From the NCBI RefSeq assembly GCF_020829645.1, contig NZ_JAIVFS010000002.1:124001-188000 (forward strand): DNA of 64,000 bases, read 5' to 3'. Below, one piece after another: positions 18,445 to 27,270 of the stretch. Positions within the stretch are counted from its first letter, which is position 1; every line of letters begins with the position of its first letter. Below the pieces are notes generated by a model that did not search any database, was not told the DNA's origin, and saw only the letters and a program-made list of their open reading frames with translations. A program made the position numbers and the translations under genes. The DNA is from Nostoc mirabile CHAB5784. GTDB taxonomy: Bacteria; Cyanobacteriota; Cyanobacteriia; Cyanobacteriales; Nostocaceae.

Positions 18445-19119
18445 ATGACATCAAAAAATACAGCCCAAACTAGAACTCGTCTCCTTTTGGCTTTGTGGAA
18501 TTTGGGAGGAACGCAGCAGGAAGTGAACAAACGTCAACTTCACGACCGAATTGTATCCAAAAGCCAGAAGGTAGCAGATTATCAGGGCATATTCGAGGAA
18601 TTACAGAATCAGGGTGCGATCGCAATCTCCAAAAAAGGATACTCTCTGACATCTAGCAAGGGTTTAGAGGTGTTGGGTGAAGGTTTGAGAAGTTCTGATT
18701 TTAAATTTGAAGGGACGATTGTCGGTACTTGGGCGGCGAATGCGTTGTTGCGGTGGATTAGTCAGATTGATGTTGCGGTCGTTGGTGCAAATGTACCAGT
18801 TAATGGGAAGAGTGCGTTAGCGGAGCTTTCCAAAGGAATCGCATCTTACAACGAGTTTAAATCTGTGGCGTTGGAAGTTTACGACAAGTTGAACCAAAAC
18901 TACAACTTAGATGATCTCGTGCCAATTTATCGTATCAGGAGAGAAATTGGCGATCGGGTTAGTCGTACAGAGTTCAGTGAGTGGCTACTGGAAATGCAAG
19001 CTGATGATATTTTTCAGCTGATGACTGGAGAGATACAAGACTTTAATTCTGATAAACGTGACGACTCAATCACCATACCTGGAGTAGGATTGCGCTCTTA
19101 CGCCAAGCGCTTGAATTAA
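18445..19119 (+). CDS. Winged-helix protein, first gene of ATPase/nuclease operon
   Basis: I do not recognise a named family. The 224-residue protein has an N-terminal winged-helix-like segment (RTRLLLALWNLGG...KRQLHDRIV...FEELQNQGAIAISKKGYSLTSSKG) and a second one near the C-terminus (VPIYRIRREIGDRVSRTEFSEWLLEMQADDIFQL). The middle is mixed helical. I use ATG 18445 (MTSKNTAQT); an upstream TTG at 18424 is possible. The ATPase gene starts 55 bp downstream. It is probably a DNA-binding regulator or specificity subunit of the operon. A HIP1 site near 18617 argues against very recent arrival. Confidence 0.72.
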   Translation: MTSKNTAQTRTRLLLALWNLGGTQQEVNKRQLHDRIVSKSQKVADYQGIFEELQNQGAIAISKKGYSLTSSKGLEVLGEGLRSSDFKFEGTIVGTWAANALLRWISQIDVAVVGANVPVNGKSALAELSKGIASYNEFKSVALEVYDKLNQNYNLDDLVPIYRIRREIGDRVSRTEFSEWLLEMQADDIFQLMTGEIQDFNSDKRDDSITIPGVGLRSYAKRLN

Positions 19120-19174
19120 TCAGATTCTTACTAAACCATTCCCCGTATATTAACTCACAACTTTCAGAATCAGT

Positions 19175-21130
19175 ATGACGAATAACCCTACGTCTCCCAT
19201 AGAAGCTGTCAATGCTGCCATTCAAAGCCACAATCCATTTATCAACGCTGGGATTGTCAAAGAACAGGATATTTGGAAAAAAAAATCGCCAGATGTATCT
19301 ACCTTAAATGCCCATGCTTCTGATGCAGTTTTTCGAGCAATTGAATTAGTGCGAACAAGTCAATCTAGTCAAGACAAGGTGACTTCAATTGCTATAACTG
19401 CACAGCAGGGAGTTGGTAAAACCCACCTCCTTAGTCGCATTCGTCATCATCTCGAAAAACAAGGTGGCGCTTTATTCGTCTATGCGGGCGGTAATAACTA
19501 TACAGATTTAAATCTGGTTAAATACCAATTTCAGCAAACCTTGGCAGATAGTCTAAGCAAAACTGGTAGCCAAGAAGTAATGCAGTGGCAGGAAGTAGCC
19601 GCAGCGATGGTAAACGAAGTTAAAACTGATAATTCCTCCACTCCAGCAGAGTTAGTCAAAAAATTTGACCGAGTGTATGCAAATAGGTTGGCTAAAAATA
19701 AAAACTTAATTAATGCTCTGCAAAAAGAAGTTCTCAAAGCTAAAACTAATGCAGATCCTTATATTCTTCGGGCTATTTTGTGGACGCTTTCAGAAACTCA
19801 AGCACCTTTTGCAATCAAATGGTTATCTGGTGAAGAGTTAGCTCAAGTTAATGCTGATCAGTTGGGACTACCTAATCCTAGCAAAACAAATCAAGATAGA
19901 GAAGCTGAAGCTCTCAAGAATATTCAGCAAATTTTAAATTTGGTTAGTTACTATAACCCAGTTATCATTTGTTTTGACGAAATAGATGTTATTAATCATT
20001 CTACTGATGATGGAGTACCAACAGCAATCGTAATTGCTAATTTGGTTAAAATTCTCCATGACACTCTCGAAAATTCTGAACTTAGTCAAGGTGTTGTTAT
20101 TCTCACAGTGATGTTACCTGAAACATGGATACATAAAGTCAATTCAATGCCAGGTGGTACGCCTGATAGAATTTCAAAATATACACAGCGAAAACCAGTA
20201 GAGTTACAACACGTTAGTGGCGACTCAATGGTTGAATTAATCACTGTTTGGTTGAAAGAATTTTATAGCGCGAAAAGTTTAGTTCCTCCTGATCCACTCT
20301 ACCCATTTGAAGAAAGTAAGCTGACGGAATACGGCAAAGTAAGTAAGCCAAGTGTCAGGGAAGCTCTACGATGGTGTGCAGATAATTTTAAGATTTATGA
20401 GGAGCCGCTTCCATCTGATCCATTTGATAGATTTGAACTGGCATTGAAAAGGGAAAGTAAAACAGATATTGGAGATTATCTAGAGAATAGTGACCTAATT
20501 GCTGATGCTATCTATTTTGGCTTTGAAACGTTGAAAGGTCAGACTTTAGAAGGAATAATGATTGAAGAAGTTACAAATGATATCCAACCCAAGACATACT
20601 ATACAAAGTATATAAACTTCAAAGTTATCGCAAATGAAAACGGCAAAAAAGTAAAAATAGGTGTGGCTGTAATCCAGTCTTCTCAAGTTACATTAACCGC
20701 AGGATTAAAATGGTTAATTGACTACGAAAAGTATGACATTACTCGTGGCTGTTTAGTTCGTTCAAAATCCAAGATAAAACAGATGAATAATAATTCATCT
20801 GCATATAAATTACTTGATGAGCTTGTATTAAAAAGAGGTGGAGAACACGTCGATTTGATAGAGGAGCAAATTCGCCCACTTATAGTAATTTTAGCTGTTT
20901 ATCAAAAGCGCCTGAATTATCAGTTAACAGAAAAAGATATTTTTGATATCCTTTCCAAAAATAAGATTACGTTTGATAATCTTTTACTCCGAGAAATTTT
21001 AAGTAATCCATCTGGTAATATTCCTATGCCTGATGATGAAGACTACGATCCTGACGGAATAAGTGAATTAACAGATCCGTCTAGTACAAGTGAAACAGAC
21101 GACTCAGACGACGAATTCAGCGAGTTGTAA
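19175..21130 (+). CDS. Large P-loop ATPase (ORC/AAA+-like), second gene of operon
   Basis: The 651-residue protein has an unusual Walker A AQQGVGKT (76-83; Ala where the first Gly is expected) and Walker B VIICFDEID (about 263-271). These are followed by GVVILTVMLPETW, which fits a sensor region, and helical text typical of ORC/KAP-like AAA+ ATPases. A C-terminal region (about 460-600) has beta-rich text (YINFKVIANENGKKVKIGVA) and a very acidic tail (DDEDYDPD...SETDDSDDEFSEL). The nuclease gene starts six bases after its stop, so translation is probably coupled. It likely powers or gates the nuclease. I cannot name the family more closely. Confidence 0.8.
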   Translation: MTNNPTSPIEAVNAAIQSHNPFINAGIVKEQDIWKKKSPDVSTLNAHASDAVFRAIELVRTSQSSQDKVTSIAITAQQGVGKTHLLSRIRHHLEKQGGALFVYAGGNNYTDLNLVKYQFQQTLADSLSKTGSQEVMQWQEVAAAMVNEVKTDNSSTPAELVKKFDRVYANRLAKNKNLINALQKEVLKAKTNADPYILRAILWTLSETQAPFAIKWLSGEELAQVNADQLGLPNPSKTNQDREAEALKNIQQILNLVSYYNPVIICFDEIDVINHSTDDGVPTAIVIANLVKILHDTLENSELSQGVVILTVMLPETWIHKVNSMPGGTPDRISKYTQRKPVELQHVSGDSMVELITVWLKEFYSAKSLVPPDPLYPFEESKLTEYGKVSKPSVREALRWCADNFKIYEEPLPSDPFDRFELALKRESKTDIGDYLENSDLIADAIYFGFETLKGQTLEGIMIEEVTNDIQPKTYYTKYINFKVIANENGKKVKIGVAVIQSSQVTLTAGLKWLIDYEKYDITRGCLVRSKSKIKQMNNNSSAYKLLDELVLKRGGEHVDLIEEQIRPLIVILAVYQKRLNYQLTEKDIFDILSKNKITFDNLLLREILSNPSGNIPMPDDEDYDPDGISELTDPSSTSETDDSDDEFSEL

Positions 21131-21136
21131 TTAAAC

Positions 21137-22672
21137 ATGAATGAATCAATTTTGATTTATAACGCTCTGTGTCTACCTGCTCCCGATATTGAAGCTTTAA
21201 TACAAGGGCGAATGATTACAGTCATGCCTCGTAAATTGCTTAATACTGGGCAGAAATTCGCACTTTATCCAGTTGAACATTCAGCAAATCAGCTTTCAAT
21301 TGAGCAATACTACCGCTCAAATTTTTTATCCATTGCTCAAAGTGCATTGGCACAATTAGCTACTCAGGGTATTTTGTTACAACCTAAGCAAATTAGCTTA
21401 CTTAAAAACGAGGGACGGTTACAATTACCCCTCTTATCTCATGAGACAGTTTCAATTAAAGCTTGGGCTAAATGTGAGCGTTGCCAAATAGTTGATAGAA
21501 CTAACAATTTAGATATTTTGTCTCAGCTAACAATATGGAAACCAGAAGCATTTGAAGCAATATTACAGAACCAACCGCATATTTTTTTGGCTTACTTGCG
21601 AGTTTATCATTTACCTCAATTATGTGAAGTTGCAGCTAATGCGAACATTCAAGAAAAATTAGGTAAATTTGTGGGTTTACCTAATATTAGTGTTTCTGAA
21701 GCCAAGCCAGTATTAAACGATCGCACCTTCGCCCAACGCAAACACCAGTTAGAAAAGCTAGAACCCCCTCTGCATCCTGAATTAGAAGAATTGCAGAGTG
21801 CGATCGCATCCCTAACCATTAGCCAACCAGCAGCCAAACAATTAGACGACGATATCAAAATATTTTTAGGTTGGAGTAGCGATAAACCAACTAATTCATT
21901 AGATTTAGACTTACCTTGGATTCATAAAATTGCTGAAGTTGGCAACTCTAGCGACGGACATACATTTGAAAAATTGGTTCGTAGAGGATTACTAAAATTA
22001 GGCTTTACAGGTTCAGGCTTAAATCCAGATGCAACTGGTGGCGCAGGAGGTATGGATTTTTACGCTGAACAACCTTATCCAATAGTAGGAGAGTGCAAAG
22101 CAACTAAAACTGAGAAAGTTACTGATGGTACACCTGCACAGTTACTCAAAATAGGTATGAACCATCTTGGTAAATTTCAGTATGACAATTCTATTAAGTT
22201 AATTGTAGCCGCCGGAGAACTAAATTTTTACGCCTTAAGAACAGCTACCGAAAATCAAATGAATGTTATTAGCCCTGAAACACTGCAAAAACTAGTTGAA
22301 CTGCAAGCATACTACAAAAATTCTATCAACTTATTAGAACTAAAAGAATATTTGCAACAAGCTCCTTTTGGTCTAGCTGAAGATAAAATTAATACTTATA
22401 TCGATAAAGTGAGACAATCTATAAAGTTGCGATCGCACATTATCCAGCTTGTCAAAAACTATTTAGAAAACTCAAGTATAAAATCTGCTGGTGTTGAAGC
22501 TCTACATGGTGTGTATTTCGGCTCACATCCGCCACAGCCAATAAGAACAGCAGAAATGCACGAAATTCTGATAGAACTTTCCTCACCCTTAACAGGCTAT
22601 TTAGGACGAATAAAAGGCAGTGATTGGAATAGCGATCGCTTTTACTTTCTCCGGGATTTACCTGTTAACTAA
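21137..22672 (+). CDS. DUF1802-like plus PD-(D/E)XK nuclease fusion, third gene of operon
   Basis: The 511-residue protein has two parts. Residues about 1-165 resemble DUF1802 (ALIQGRMITVMPRK, FALYPVEH, TIWKPEAFEAIL, FLAYLRVYHLP). Residues about 265-390 form a restriction-endonuclease-like domain: Glu278 in GHTFEKLVRRGLLKLGF, Asp307 in GGAGGMD and Glu319-Cys-Lys321 in VGECKAT, the E...D...ExK pattern of PD-(D/E)XK (Mrr-like) nucleases. DNA cleavage is the natural inference. Copies of its last dozen codons follow downstream at 23479 and 24388. Together with the two genes before it, this resembles a defence or DNA-processing system. Confidence 0.8.
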   Translation: MNESILIYNALCLPAPDIEALIQGRMITVMPRKLLNTGQKFALYPVEHSANQLSIEQYYRSNFLSIAQSALAQLATQGILLQPKQISLLKNEGRLQLPLLSHETVSIKAWAKCERCQIVDRTNNLDILSQLTIWKPEAFEAILQNQPHIFLAYLRVYHLPQLCEVAANANIQEKLGKFVGLPNISVSEAKPVLNDRTFAQRKHQLEKLEPPLHPELEELQSAIASLTISQPAAKQLDDDIKIFLGWSSDKPTNSLDLDLPWIHKIAEVGNSSDGHTFEKLVRRGLLKLGFTGSGLNPDATGGAGGMDFYAEQPYPIVGECKATKTEKVTDGTPAQLLKIGMNHLGKFQYDNSIKLIVAAGELNFYALRTATENQMNVISPETLQKLVELQAYYKNSINLLELKEYLQQAPFGLAEDKINTYIDKVRQSIKLRSHIIQLVKNYLENSSIKSAGVEALHGVYFGSHPPQPIRTAEMHEILIELSSPLTGYLGRIKGSDWNSDRFYFLRDLPVN

Positions 22673-22751
22673 AGATAGTGAAATAAGTTTATTTTTTACC
22701 TATGCTTTATCTATGTATCTGCTGTCCATTTAAAAATAACTGCGATCGCAG

Positions 22752-23114
22752 TTATCCTAAAGTTAATATACCAGCCTGATAATTAACCACCAACGGCAGA
22801 ATTTTTAACCACTCTGAACCTAACAAAAATTCTGTAATTTCATCCCCTGCATAAACAGGGATTTCATACTCTTGTTCGTTTAATATCAACTTGCCTAAAT
22901 ATATTTTAAACAAGGTTTCACCCTGTGCAGTTCGCAAAATTTCCTTACCAATATAAAACCAGTCTAGACTATCTAAATCTTGTTTGTTAATAGCCAGTAA
23001 ACCTGTGAAACCAGTATCTAACATGGCATCCACAGGCAAATTTAATCCATCATCAGTTATTAAATCAATTTCAAAAAATAGTTGACCCTTTTCCCCAAAT
23101 TTACCCTGAATCAT
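22752..23114 (-). CDS. Retropepsin-like single-domain protein, copy 1
   Basis: The 120-residue protein is a small all-beta domain with the aspartic-protease motif DTGFTG (Asp33-Thr34-Gly35) and the second conserved patch FLLGSEWLKILP. This is the pattern of clan AA retropepsin-like proteins, which act as dimers. No signal peptide. Its start overlaps the stop of the 105-residue gene upstream by ATGA, so the two are translated together. A near-identical pair follows at 23665-24341. Substrate and role are unknown. Confidence 0.75.
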   Translation of the reverse strand: MIQGKFGEKGQLFFEIDLITDDGLNLPVDAMLDTGFTGLLAINKQDLDSLDWFYIGKEILRTAQGETLFKIYLGKLILNEQEYEIPVYAGDEITEFLLGSEWLKILPLVVNYQAGILTLG

Positions 23115-23428
23115 ATTGTGCCAGTGGTTCCCGTTTCATTAAAACAAAAAACACAGTGGTCAGTATTTGGGTATTTTTCAAGGGCTTTTTTATGAGCTTG
23201 CATTTTATCTGCATCAATCAAGTAATCACCACTATTTGGCTCTACTGCAATATACCAGCCATAGTGTTCCTGAATAAAATCGGGACTTACACGCTCAAAA
23301 ATTTCCCGACAACGGCGATAAAATACCTCATCTTCAGCTTTGCGTCTAGCAAGTTCTTCTGGTGGTAAAGTATGCTCTGGAAAAATTCTGCCTCTACGTG
23401 CAGGTTGCTTTGCAGTTGATTCAGTCAT
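23111..23428 (-). CDS. Small partner of retropepsin-like protein, copy 1
   Basis: The 105-residue soluble protein begins MTESTAKQPARRGRIFPEHT and contains EVFYRRCREIFERVSPDFI, YGWYIAVEPNSGDYLIDADK and the ending HCVFCFNETG. I recognise this text as a common cyanobacterial small protein without an assigned function. It overlaps the protease-like gene by 4 bp in a layout like that of two-gene toxin-antitoxin modules, but nothing in the sequence proves such a role. Confidence 0.7.
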   Translation of the reverse strand: MTESTAKQPARRGRIFPEHTLPPEELARRKAEDEVFYRRCREIFERVSPDFIQEHYGWYIAVEPNSGDYLIDADKMQAHKKALEKYPNTDHCVFCFNETGTTGTI

Positions 23429-23478
23429 AGTAATTAGCCTTATTTGTTAATGCTGCCTTAACTTTATTTTACAGGAAG

Positions 23479-23530
23479 ACAAAGGCGATCGCTTTTACTT
23501 TCTTGGCGATTTACCTATTAACTAAAAATA
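23479..23530 (+). repeat. First copy of the nuclease gene 3' end
   Basis: The sequence encodes GDRFYFLGDLPIN and a stop, matching the C-terminus SDRFYFLRDLPVN of the 511-residue nuclease. It starts from a shared GCGATCGCTTTTACTTT. It follows the first retropepsin pair and has no start codon of its own. Confidence 0.8.
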
Positions 23531-23664
23531 ATATAATATATCTCTTTTCTTACCTTCGCGCTCTTCGCGTCCAACTCTTGGAGACGCTACGCGTAGCTTG
23601 CTTCTCCGTAGGAGTATGCGGTTCGTTTAAAAATAACTGAACTGCGTAGGCGTAGGCATCGCAG

Positions 23665-24027
23665 TTATCCCAAAGTTAATATACCAACCTGATAGTTAAC
23701 CACCAATGGCATAATTTTTAGCCATTCTGAGCCTAACAATACTTCCGTAATTTCATCGCCCACATAAACATTAATTTCATACTCTTGTTCGTTTAACAGC
23801 ACCTTGCCTAAATAAATATCAAATCTTGATTCTCCTTCAGCAGTTCGTAGAGATTCCTCACCGATATAAGCCCAATCAAGACACTCTAAATCTTGTTTGT
23901 TAATAGCCAGAAAGCCTGTAAAACCAGTATCCAACATGGCATCTACAGGCAAATCTAATCCATCAGATGTAATCAAATCAATTTCAAAGAATAGTTGCCC
24001 ATTATCCCCAAAGTTACCCTGAATCAT
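23665..24027 (-). CDS. Retropepsin-like single-domain protein, copy 2
   Basis: A paralogue of the gene at 22752-23114: 120 residues with the same DTGFTG motif (33-38) and LLGSEWLKIMP patch, differing at scattered positions mostly outside the active-site region. The same 4-bp ATGA overlap with its upstream partner is kept. Conservation of both frames after duplication suggests that the pair is functional. Confidence 0.75.
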   Translation of the reverse strand: MIQGNFGDNGQLFFEIDLITSDGLDLPVDAMLDTGFTGFLAINKQDLECLDWAYIGEESLRTAEGESRFDIYLGKVLLNEQEYEINVYVGDEITEVLLGSEWLKIMPLVVNYQVGILTLG

Positions 24028-24341
24028 ATTGTGCCAGTTGTTCCTGTTTCATTTAGACAGAATACACAATGTCTACTATTTGGGTATTTTTCGAGGGATT
24101 TTTTATGAGCTTGCATTTTATCCGCATCAATCAAATAATCACCACTATCTGGCTCTACTGCAATATACCACCCATAGTGTTCCTTAATCAAATCGGGACG
24201 CACACGCTCAAAAATTGCCCGACAACGCCGATAAAATAATTCATCTTCAGCTTTGCGTCTAGCAAGTTCTTCTGGGGATAAAGTGCGTTCTGGAAAAATT
24301 CTACCTCTACGTGCAGGTTGTTTTCCAGTTGATTCAGTCAT
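24024..24341 (-). CDS. Small partner of retropepsin-like protein, copy 2
   Basis: A paralogue of the gene at 23111-23428: 105 residues, starting MTESTGKQPARRGRIFPERT, with the same YRRCRAIFERVRPD and YGWYIAVEPDSGDYLID core and the HCVFCLNETG end. Function unknown. It is the first gene of the second tandem pair. Confidence 0.7.
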   Translation of the reverse strand: MTESTGKQPARRGRIFPERTLSPEELARRKAEDELFYRRCRAIFERVRPDLIKEHYGWYIAVEPDSGDYLIDADKMQAHKKSLEKYPNSRHCVFCLNETGTTGTI

Positions 24342-24387
24342 AGTAATTAGCCCTATTTGTTAATGCTGCCTTAACTTTATTTTACAG

Positions 24388-24440
24388 GAAGATAAAGGCG
24401 ATCGCTTTTACTTTATTGGCGATTTACCTGTTAACTAAAG
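24388..24440 (+). repeat. Second copy of the nuclease gene 3' end
   Basis: It encodes GDRFYFIGDLPVN and a stop, again matching the nuclease C-terminus, and is followed by TAAAGATAG as after the real gene. With the copy at 23479 it gives an alternating end-pair-end-pair-end layout. Confidence 0.8.
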
Positions 24441-24588
24441 ATAGCAAAATATATCTCTTTTCTTACAAAAAATGCTTAACTGAACTGTATTGTGTTTTAA
24501 GAGTCCTTTTAATTACGAATTACGAACTTGTACTGAGCGTCTTGCCTTGAGCGAAGTCGAAAGGAGCCGAAGTATTACGAATTATACA

Positions 24589-24636
24589 GTGAAGCATCCT
24601 AGACTGAAGATATATCTTCTATCTAGGATGCTTCAC
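24589..24636. repeat. Long nested hairpin
   Basis: GTGAAGCATCCTAGA and its exact complement TCTAGGATGCTTCAC (24622-24636) enclose a second palindrome GAAGATATATCTTC. It has no flanking gene on this strand and may be a small repeat element or transcript end structure. The rest of 24342-24697 contains short dispersed repeats only. Confidence 0.6.
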
Positions 24637-24665
24637 AATAAAAAATTGTTGCTGATACAACAATT
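24637..24665 (-). terminator. Intrinsic terminator of pgi
   Basis: On the minus strand, stem AATTGTTG/CAACAATT with a six-base loop runs into a T-rich tract, about 30 bp beyond the pgi stop. Confidence 0.75.
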
Positions 24666-24697
24666 AGGGACAAAATGTGATATTTAGACTAGAGCTA

Positions 24698-26284
24698 TCA
24701 GCTAGCAGAAACGGTTAAACTGTCGGGTTTCTGAAGATCACCTTGCAAAACCACACCTCGCTGATTGGCATGGATATGACGCAAAATCTTGTAAATTGCC
24801 TCAACTTGCTCTGATGCGCCTGCTTTCTTTGCGAGTTCGTCAAGAGAAATGGGAGCTTTTTCTTTTTGCAGCACTGCTAACACTCGTGTTTGCAAATCGA
24901 GAATGGAGGCGGCTGCTTTTTTGCCAGCTTCTACCCCTGGCTGATGGTAGGCGTTGACGTTGACTAAGCTAGCGTATAAACCAACAGCACGCTCATACAA
25001 AGCAATTAATGCCCCTACAGTTCGGGGGTTAACTTGGGGAATCGTGACTGTAATCGAATCGCGGTGATTTTCATAAAGCGCTTGTCGGGTTCCTTGGAGA
25101 AAACCGGAAAGATAATCGCCTGATGTAACTCCTGGATCTATTTCAGTAGATGGGCCTTGACGATCTTCCAACACTTCGATGAAGGTAGCAAAGAAATTCG
25201 CTACACCCTCACGCAACTGCTGGACGTAAGCGTGTTGATCTGTTGAGCCTTTGTTGCCATAAACGGCGATGCCTTGATGGACAACGTTGCCGTCTAAGTC
25301 TTTTTCCTTACCCAAGGATTCCATCACCAGCTGTTGCAAATAGCGACTGAATAAAAATAAGCTGTCCTTGTAAGGTAGGACAACCATATCTTTTTCGCCC
25401 TTTCCATTACCTGCAAAGTACCAAGACAAAGCAAGCAAAGCTGCTGGGTTATTTTTCACATCTGGGACGCGGGTAGCGTCATCTATTTCTTTTGCACCAT
25501 CTAGCATGGCACGAACATCAATGCCTTGTAATGCGGCTGGTACTAGCCCCACAGCAGACATTTCTGAGGTGCGTCCTCCTACCCAGTCATACATGGGAAA
25601 TCTGGCCAGCCAACCTTCGTCTTTGGCAAGTTTATCGAGGTTGCTATCAACGCTGGTAATTGCTACCGCATATTGAGCAAACTCCAAATTGTGTCCGGCG
25701 TAGGCTTTTTTAACTTCAATCATGCCGTTGCGAGGTTCCGGTGTTCCTCCAGATTTGGAGATTACCAATACCAAAGTGCTGGCGAGGCTATTTCGCAGAT
25801 GATTGATAACGCGATCAATACCTGCTGGATCGTTGTTATCGATAAAGTGAAGTTTCAGGGGCGGGAAATCAGGAGCAAGGGCTTCAGCGACGAATTGGGG
25901 GCCGAGGGCGGAACCACCAATGCCAATGGAGATAATATCCGTGAAGCGGCTTGCTCTGGGAGGATGAATAGCACCTGTTTGGACTTTTTCCGCAAAGGCT
26001 TCGATTTGTTCTAGGGTTTGGACAATTTCTTGTGTAAGTTCTGGAGTTGGCGCTAAATCAGGATTTCGCAGCCAGTAGTGTCCAACCATGCGATTCTCGT
26101 CAGGATTTGCGATCGCACCCTTCTCCAGTTGAGCCATATCCGCAAACGCCTTGTCAAACTTCGGCTGCAACGAATCCACGAAGGCATCATCGAACCGGAT
26201 TCGACTTATGTCTAAGTACAGTCCCAATCCCTCGTGGAAATATAACCAGTTTTGGTATCGTTGCCAAAGTGCCCTAGCATCCAT
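24698..26284 (-). CDS. pgi: Glucose-6-phosphate isomerase
   Basis: Pgi interconverts glucose-6-phosphate and fructose-6-phosphate, linking glycogen metabolism, glycolysis and the oxidative pentose phosphate route. The 528-residue protein has [46 protein letters not shown], and the active-site region [17 protein letters not shown]. Length fits cyanobacterial Pgi. It is a single-gene unit with a terminator directly downstream. Confidence 0.96.
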   Translation of the reverse strand: MDARALWQRYQNWLYFHEGLGLYLDISRIRFDDAFVDSLQPKFDKAFADMAQLEKGAIANPDENRMVGHYWLRNPDLAPTPELTQEIVQTLEQIEAFAEKVQTGAIHPPRASRFTDIISIGIGGSALGPQFVAEALAPDFPPLKLHFIDNNDPAGIDRVINHLRNSLASTLVLVISKSGGTPEPRNGMIEVKKAYAGHNLEFAQYAVAITSVDSNLDKLAKDEGWLARFPMYDWVGGRTSEMSAVGLVPAALQGIDVRAMLDGAKEIDDATRVPDVKNNPAALLALSWYFAGNGKGEKDMVVLPYKDSLFLFSRYLQQLVMESLGKEKDLDGNVVHQGIAVYGNKGSTDQHAYVQQLREGVANFFATFIEVLEDRQGPSTEIDPGVTSGDYLSGFLQGTRQALYENHRDSITVTIPQVNPRTVGALIALYERAVGLYASLVNVNAYHQPGVEAGKKAAASILDLQTRVLAVLQKEKAPISLDELAKKAGASEQVEAIYKILRHIHANQRGVVLQGDLQKPDSLTVSAS

Positions 26285-26395
26285 AGGGAAATCTCAAATA
26301 AAGTGTTTTTCAAAACCAGTTTAATGTAAGGTTATAGCGATCCCTGCCTAGCCTTATACAGTTTACAGTTTTAAGTGTTCCCTTGACTCTTCACT

Positions 26396-26653
26396 TTAAA
26401 CATCTGGCATAGGGATGACACGCAGAAATTTCACAATTTCACCCCGAATTTCTATACCAATCAGGTAATTATCGAGGGTAAAGCGGTGAAAAATGCCTTC
26501 ACTATCAAGCTGTCGCAGTTCTTTTAAATCGCTCAACTGCCACTTTTGGGCTAACTCAGTAAACACAAAATCATACACCCGCTCGTAGGCGGCAGGTTCT
26601 AAATTTTTCAGGTCTAGCAAAAAAGACCTTGCATAGCGCATTTCCAGACTCAC
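26396..26653 (-). CDS. RelE/ParE-superfamily toxin
   Basis: The 85-residue protein has the RelE-type layout: N-terminal helices (RYARSFLLDLKNLEPAAYERVYDFVF), ELRQLDSEGIFHRFTLDNYLIGIEIRGEIVKFLRV and a short end. RelE-type toxins cleave mRNA at the ribosome. It is intact and preceded on the same strand by a small antitoxin-like gene (26716-26913), the usual order. Unlike hicA and vapC in this window, it is not interrupted. Confidence 0.75.
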   Translation of the reverse strand: MSLEMRYARSFLLDLKNLEPAAYERVYDFVFTELAQKWQLSDLKELRQLDSEGIFHRFTLDNYLIGIEIRGEIVKFLRVIPMPDV

Positions 26654-26715
26654 TAGGCGTTACCTTAACCAAAACTTGAGGGGCCACTGGCACTAGAAAA
26701 GAAAGCGCTGCTGAA

Positions 26716-26913
26716 TCAGAAAAACATCAACAGTCGTACCGCTTCTTCATGGGTTAAGATATCCCACGGTTGCTGCGATCGCTTGACTTGTTGTATCGCT
26801 TTGAGCATATAAAAGTCACAATGTAAAGCTTCGAGAACGTCCCAAATGTTTTGCAAATCGTCATCGGCTAACTGCTCGATTAAGTGATGCATTCTCAGTC
26901 GCAGCAAATTCAT
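26716..26913 (-). CDS. Putative antitoxin upstream of RelE-type toxin
   Basis: The 65-residue protein starts MNLLRLRMHHLIEQLADDDL, contains VLEALHCDFYMLKAIQQVKRSQQPWDILTHEEAVRLL, and ends abruptly in MFF. Text of the type PWDxLTHEEA is common in cyanobacterial antitoxins paired with RelE-like toxins. The gap to the toxin is 62 bp, wider than usual, and the C-terminus may be shortened. Confidence 0.62.
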   Translation of the reverse strand: MNLLRLRMHHLIEQLADDDLQNIWDVLEALHCDFYMLKAIQQVKRSQQPWDILTHEEAVRLLMFF

Positions 26914-27021
26914 ACGTCAATTATTCCTTAGTGGAAACACCAACAATAAATAGTATTCCCAAAAATTAGCTCCGCTCAAGCTACGCTAAAATTTATTCGC
27001 AAAGGGCAGAGAAGCGTCTGG

Positions 27022-27270
27022 GAACTCGAATGTTGAGCCTCTGAGAGGTTGTTTTAAAAGTGTTTGGCTGTAATTTTAGGTACTTATTGATCCCCCCTAA
27101 CCCCCCTTAAAAAGGGGGGAACTGGAATCAAAGTCCCCCTTTTTAAGGGGGATTTAGAGGGATCTAGAACTTTTTATACCGACAAGGGGACTTTTAAAAC
27201 ATCCTCTGAACTCGAATGTTGAGCCTCTGAACTCGAAGGTTGAGCCTCTGAACTCGAAGGTTGAGCCTCT
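27022..27270. repeat. 21-bp tandem repeat interrupted by a MITE
   Basis: Units of GAACTCGAAGGTTGAGCCTC plus T lie at 27022-27042, 27208-27228, 27229-27249 and 27250-27270 (the first two have AATG in place of AAGG). The MITE at 27044-27207 separates the first unit from the others, so it inserted into a pre-existing array. No coding function is evident. Confidence 0.8.
27044..27207. mobile_element. MITE related to the element at 1441-1640
   Basis: The ends AGAGGTTGTTTTAAAAGT and ACTTTTAAAACATCCTCT are inverted with one mismatch. The interior has GATCCCCCC and AAAGGGGG hairpins as in the 1441 element. It sits inside a 21-bp tandem repeat. Confidence 0.75.

Noticed and set aside
18207..18530. 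Leftward 107-codon frame overlapping the operon start
   Set aside because: Overlaps the coding start of the winged-helix gene on the other strand, has odd composition and no recognisable motif.
18445..22672. Assignment of the operon to BREX, Wadjet or a classical restriction-modification system
   Set aside because: No methyltransferase, PglZ, SMC-like or specificity subunit is present, and the domain set does not fit any of these.
24490..24687. 65-codon frame downstream of the duplicated pairs
   Set aside because: Made of dispersed repeats (TGAGCGAAGTCGAAAG type) and the long hairpin; not protein-like.
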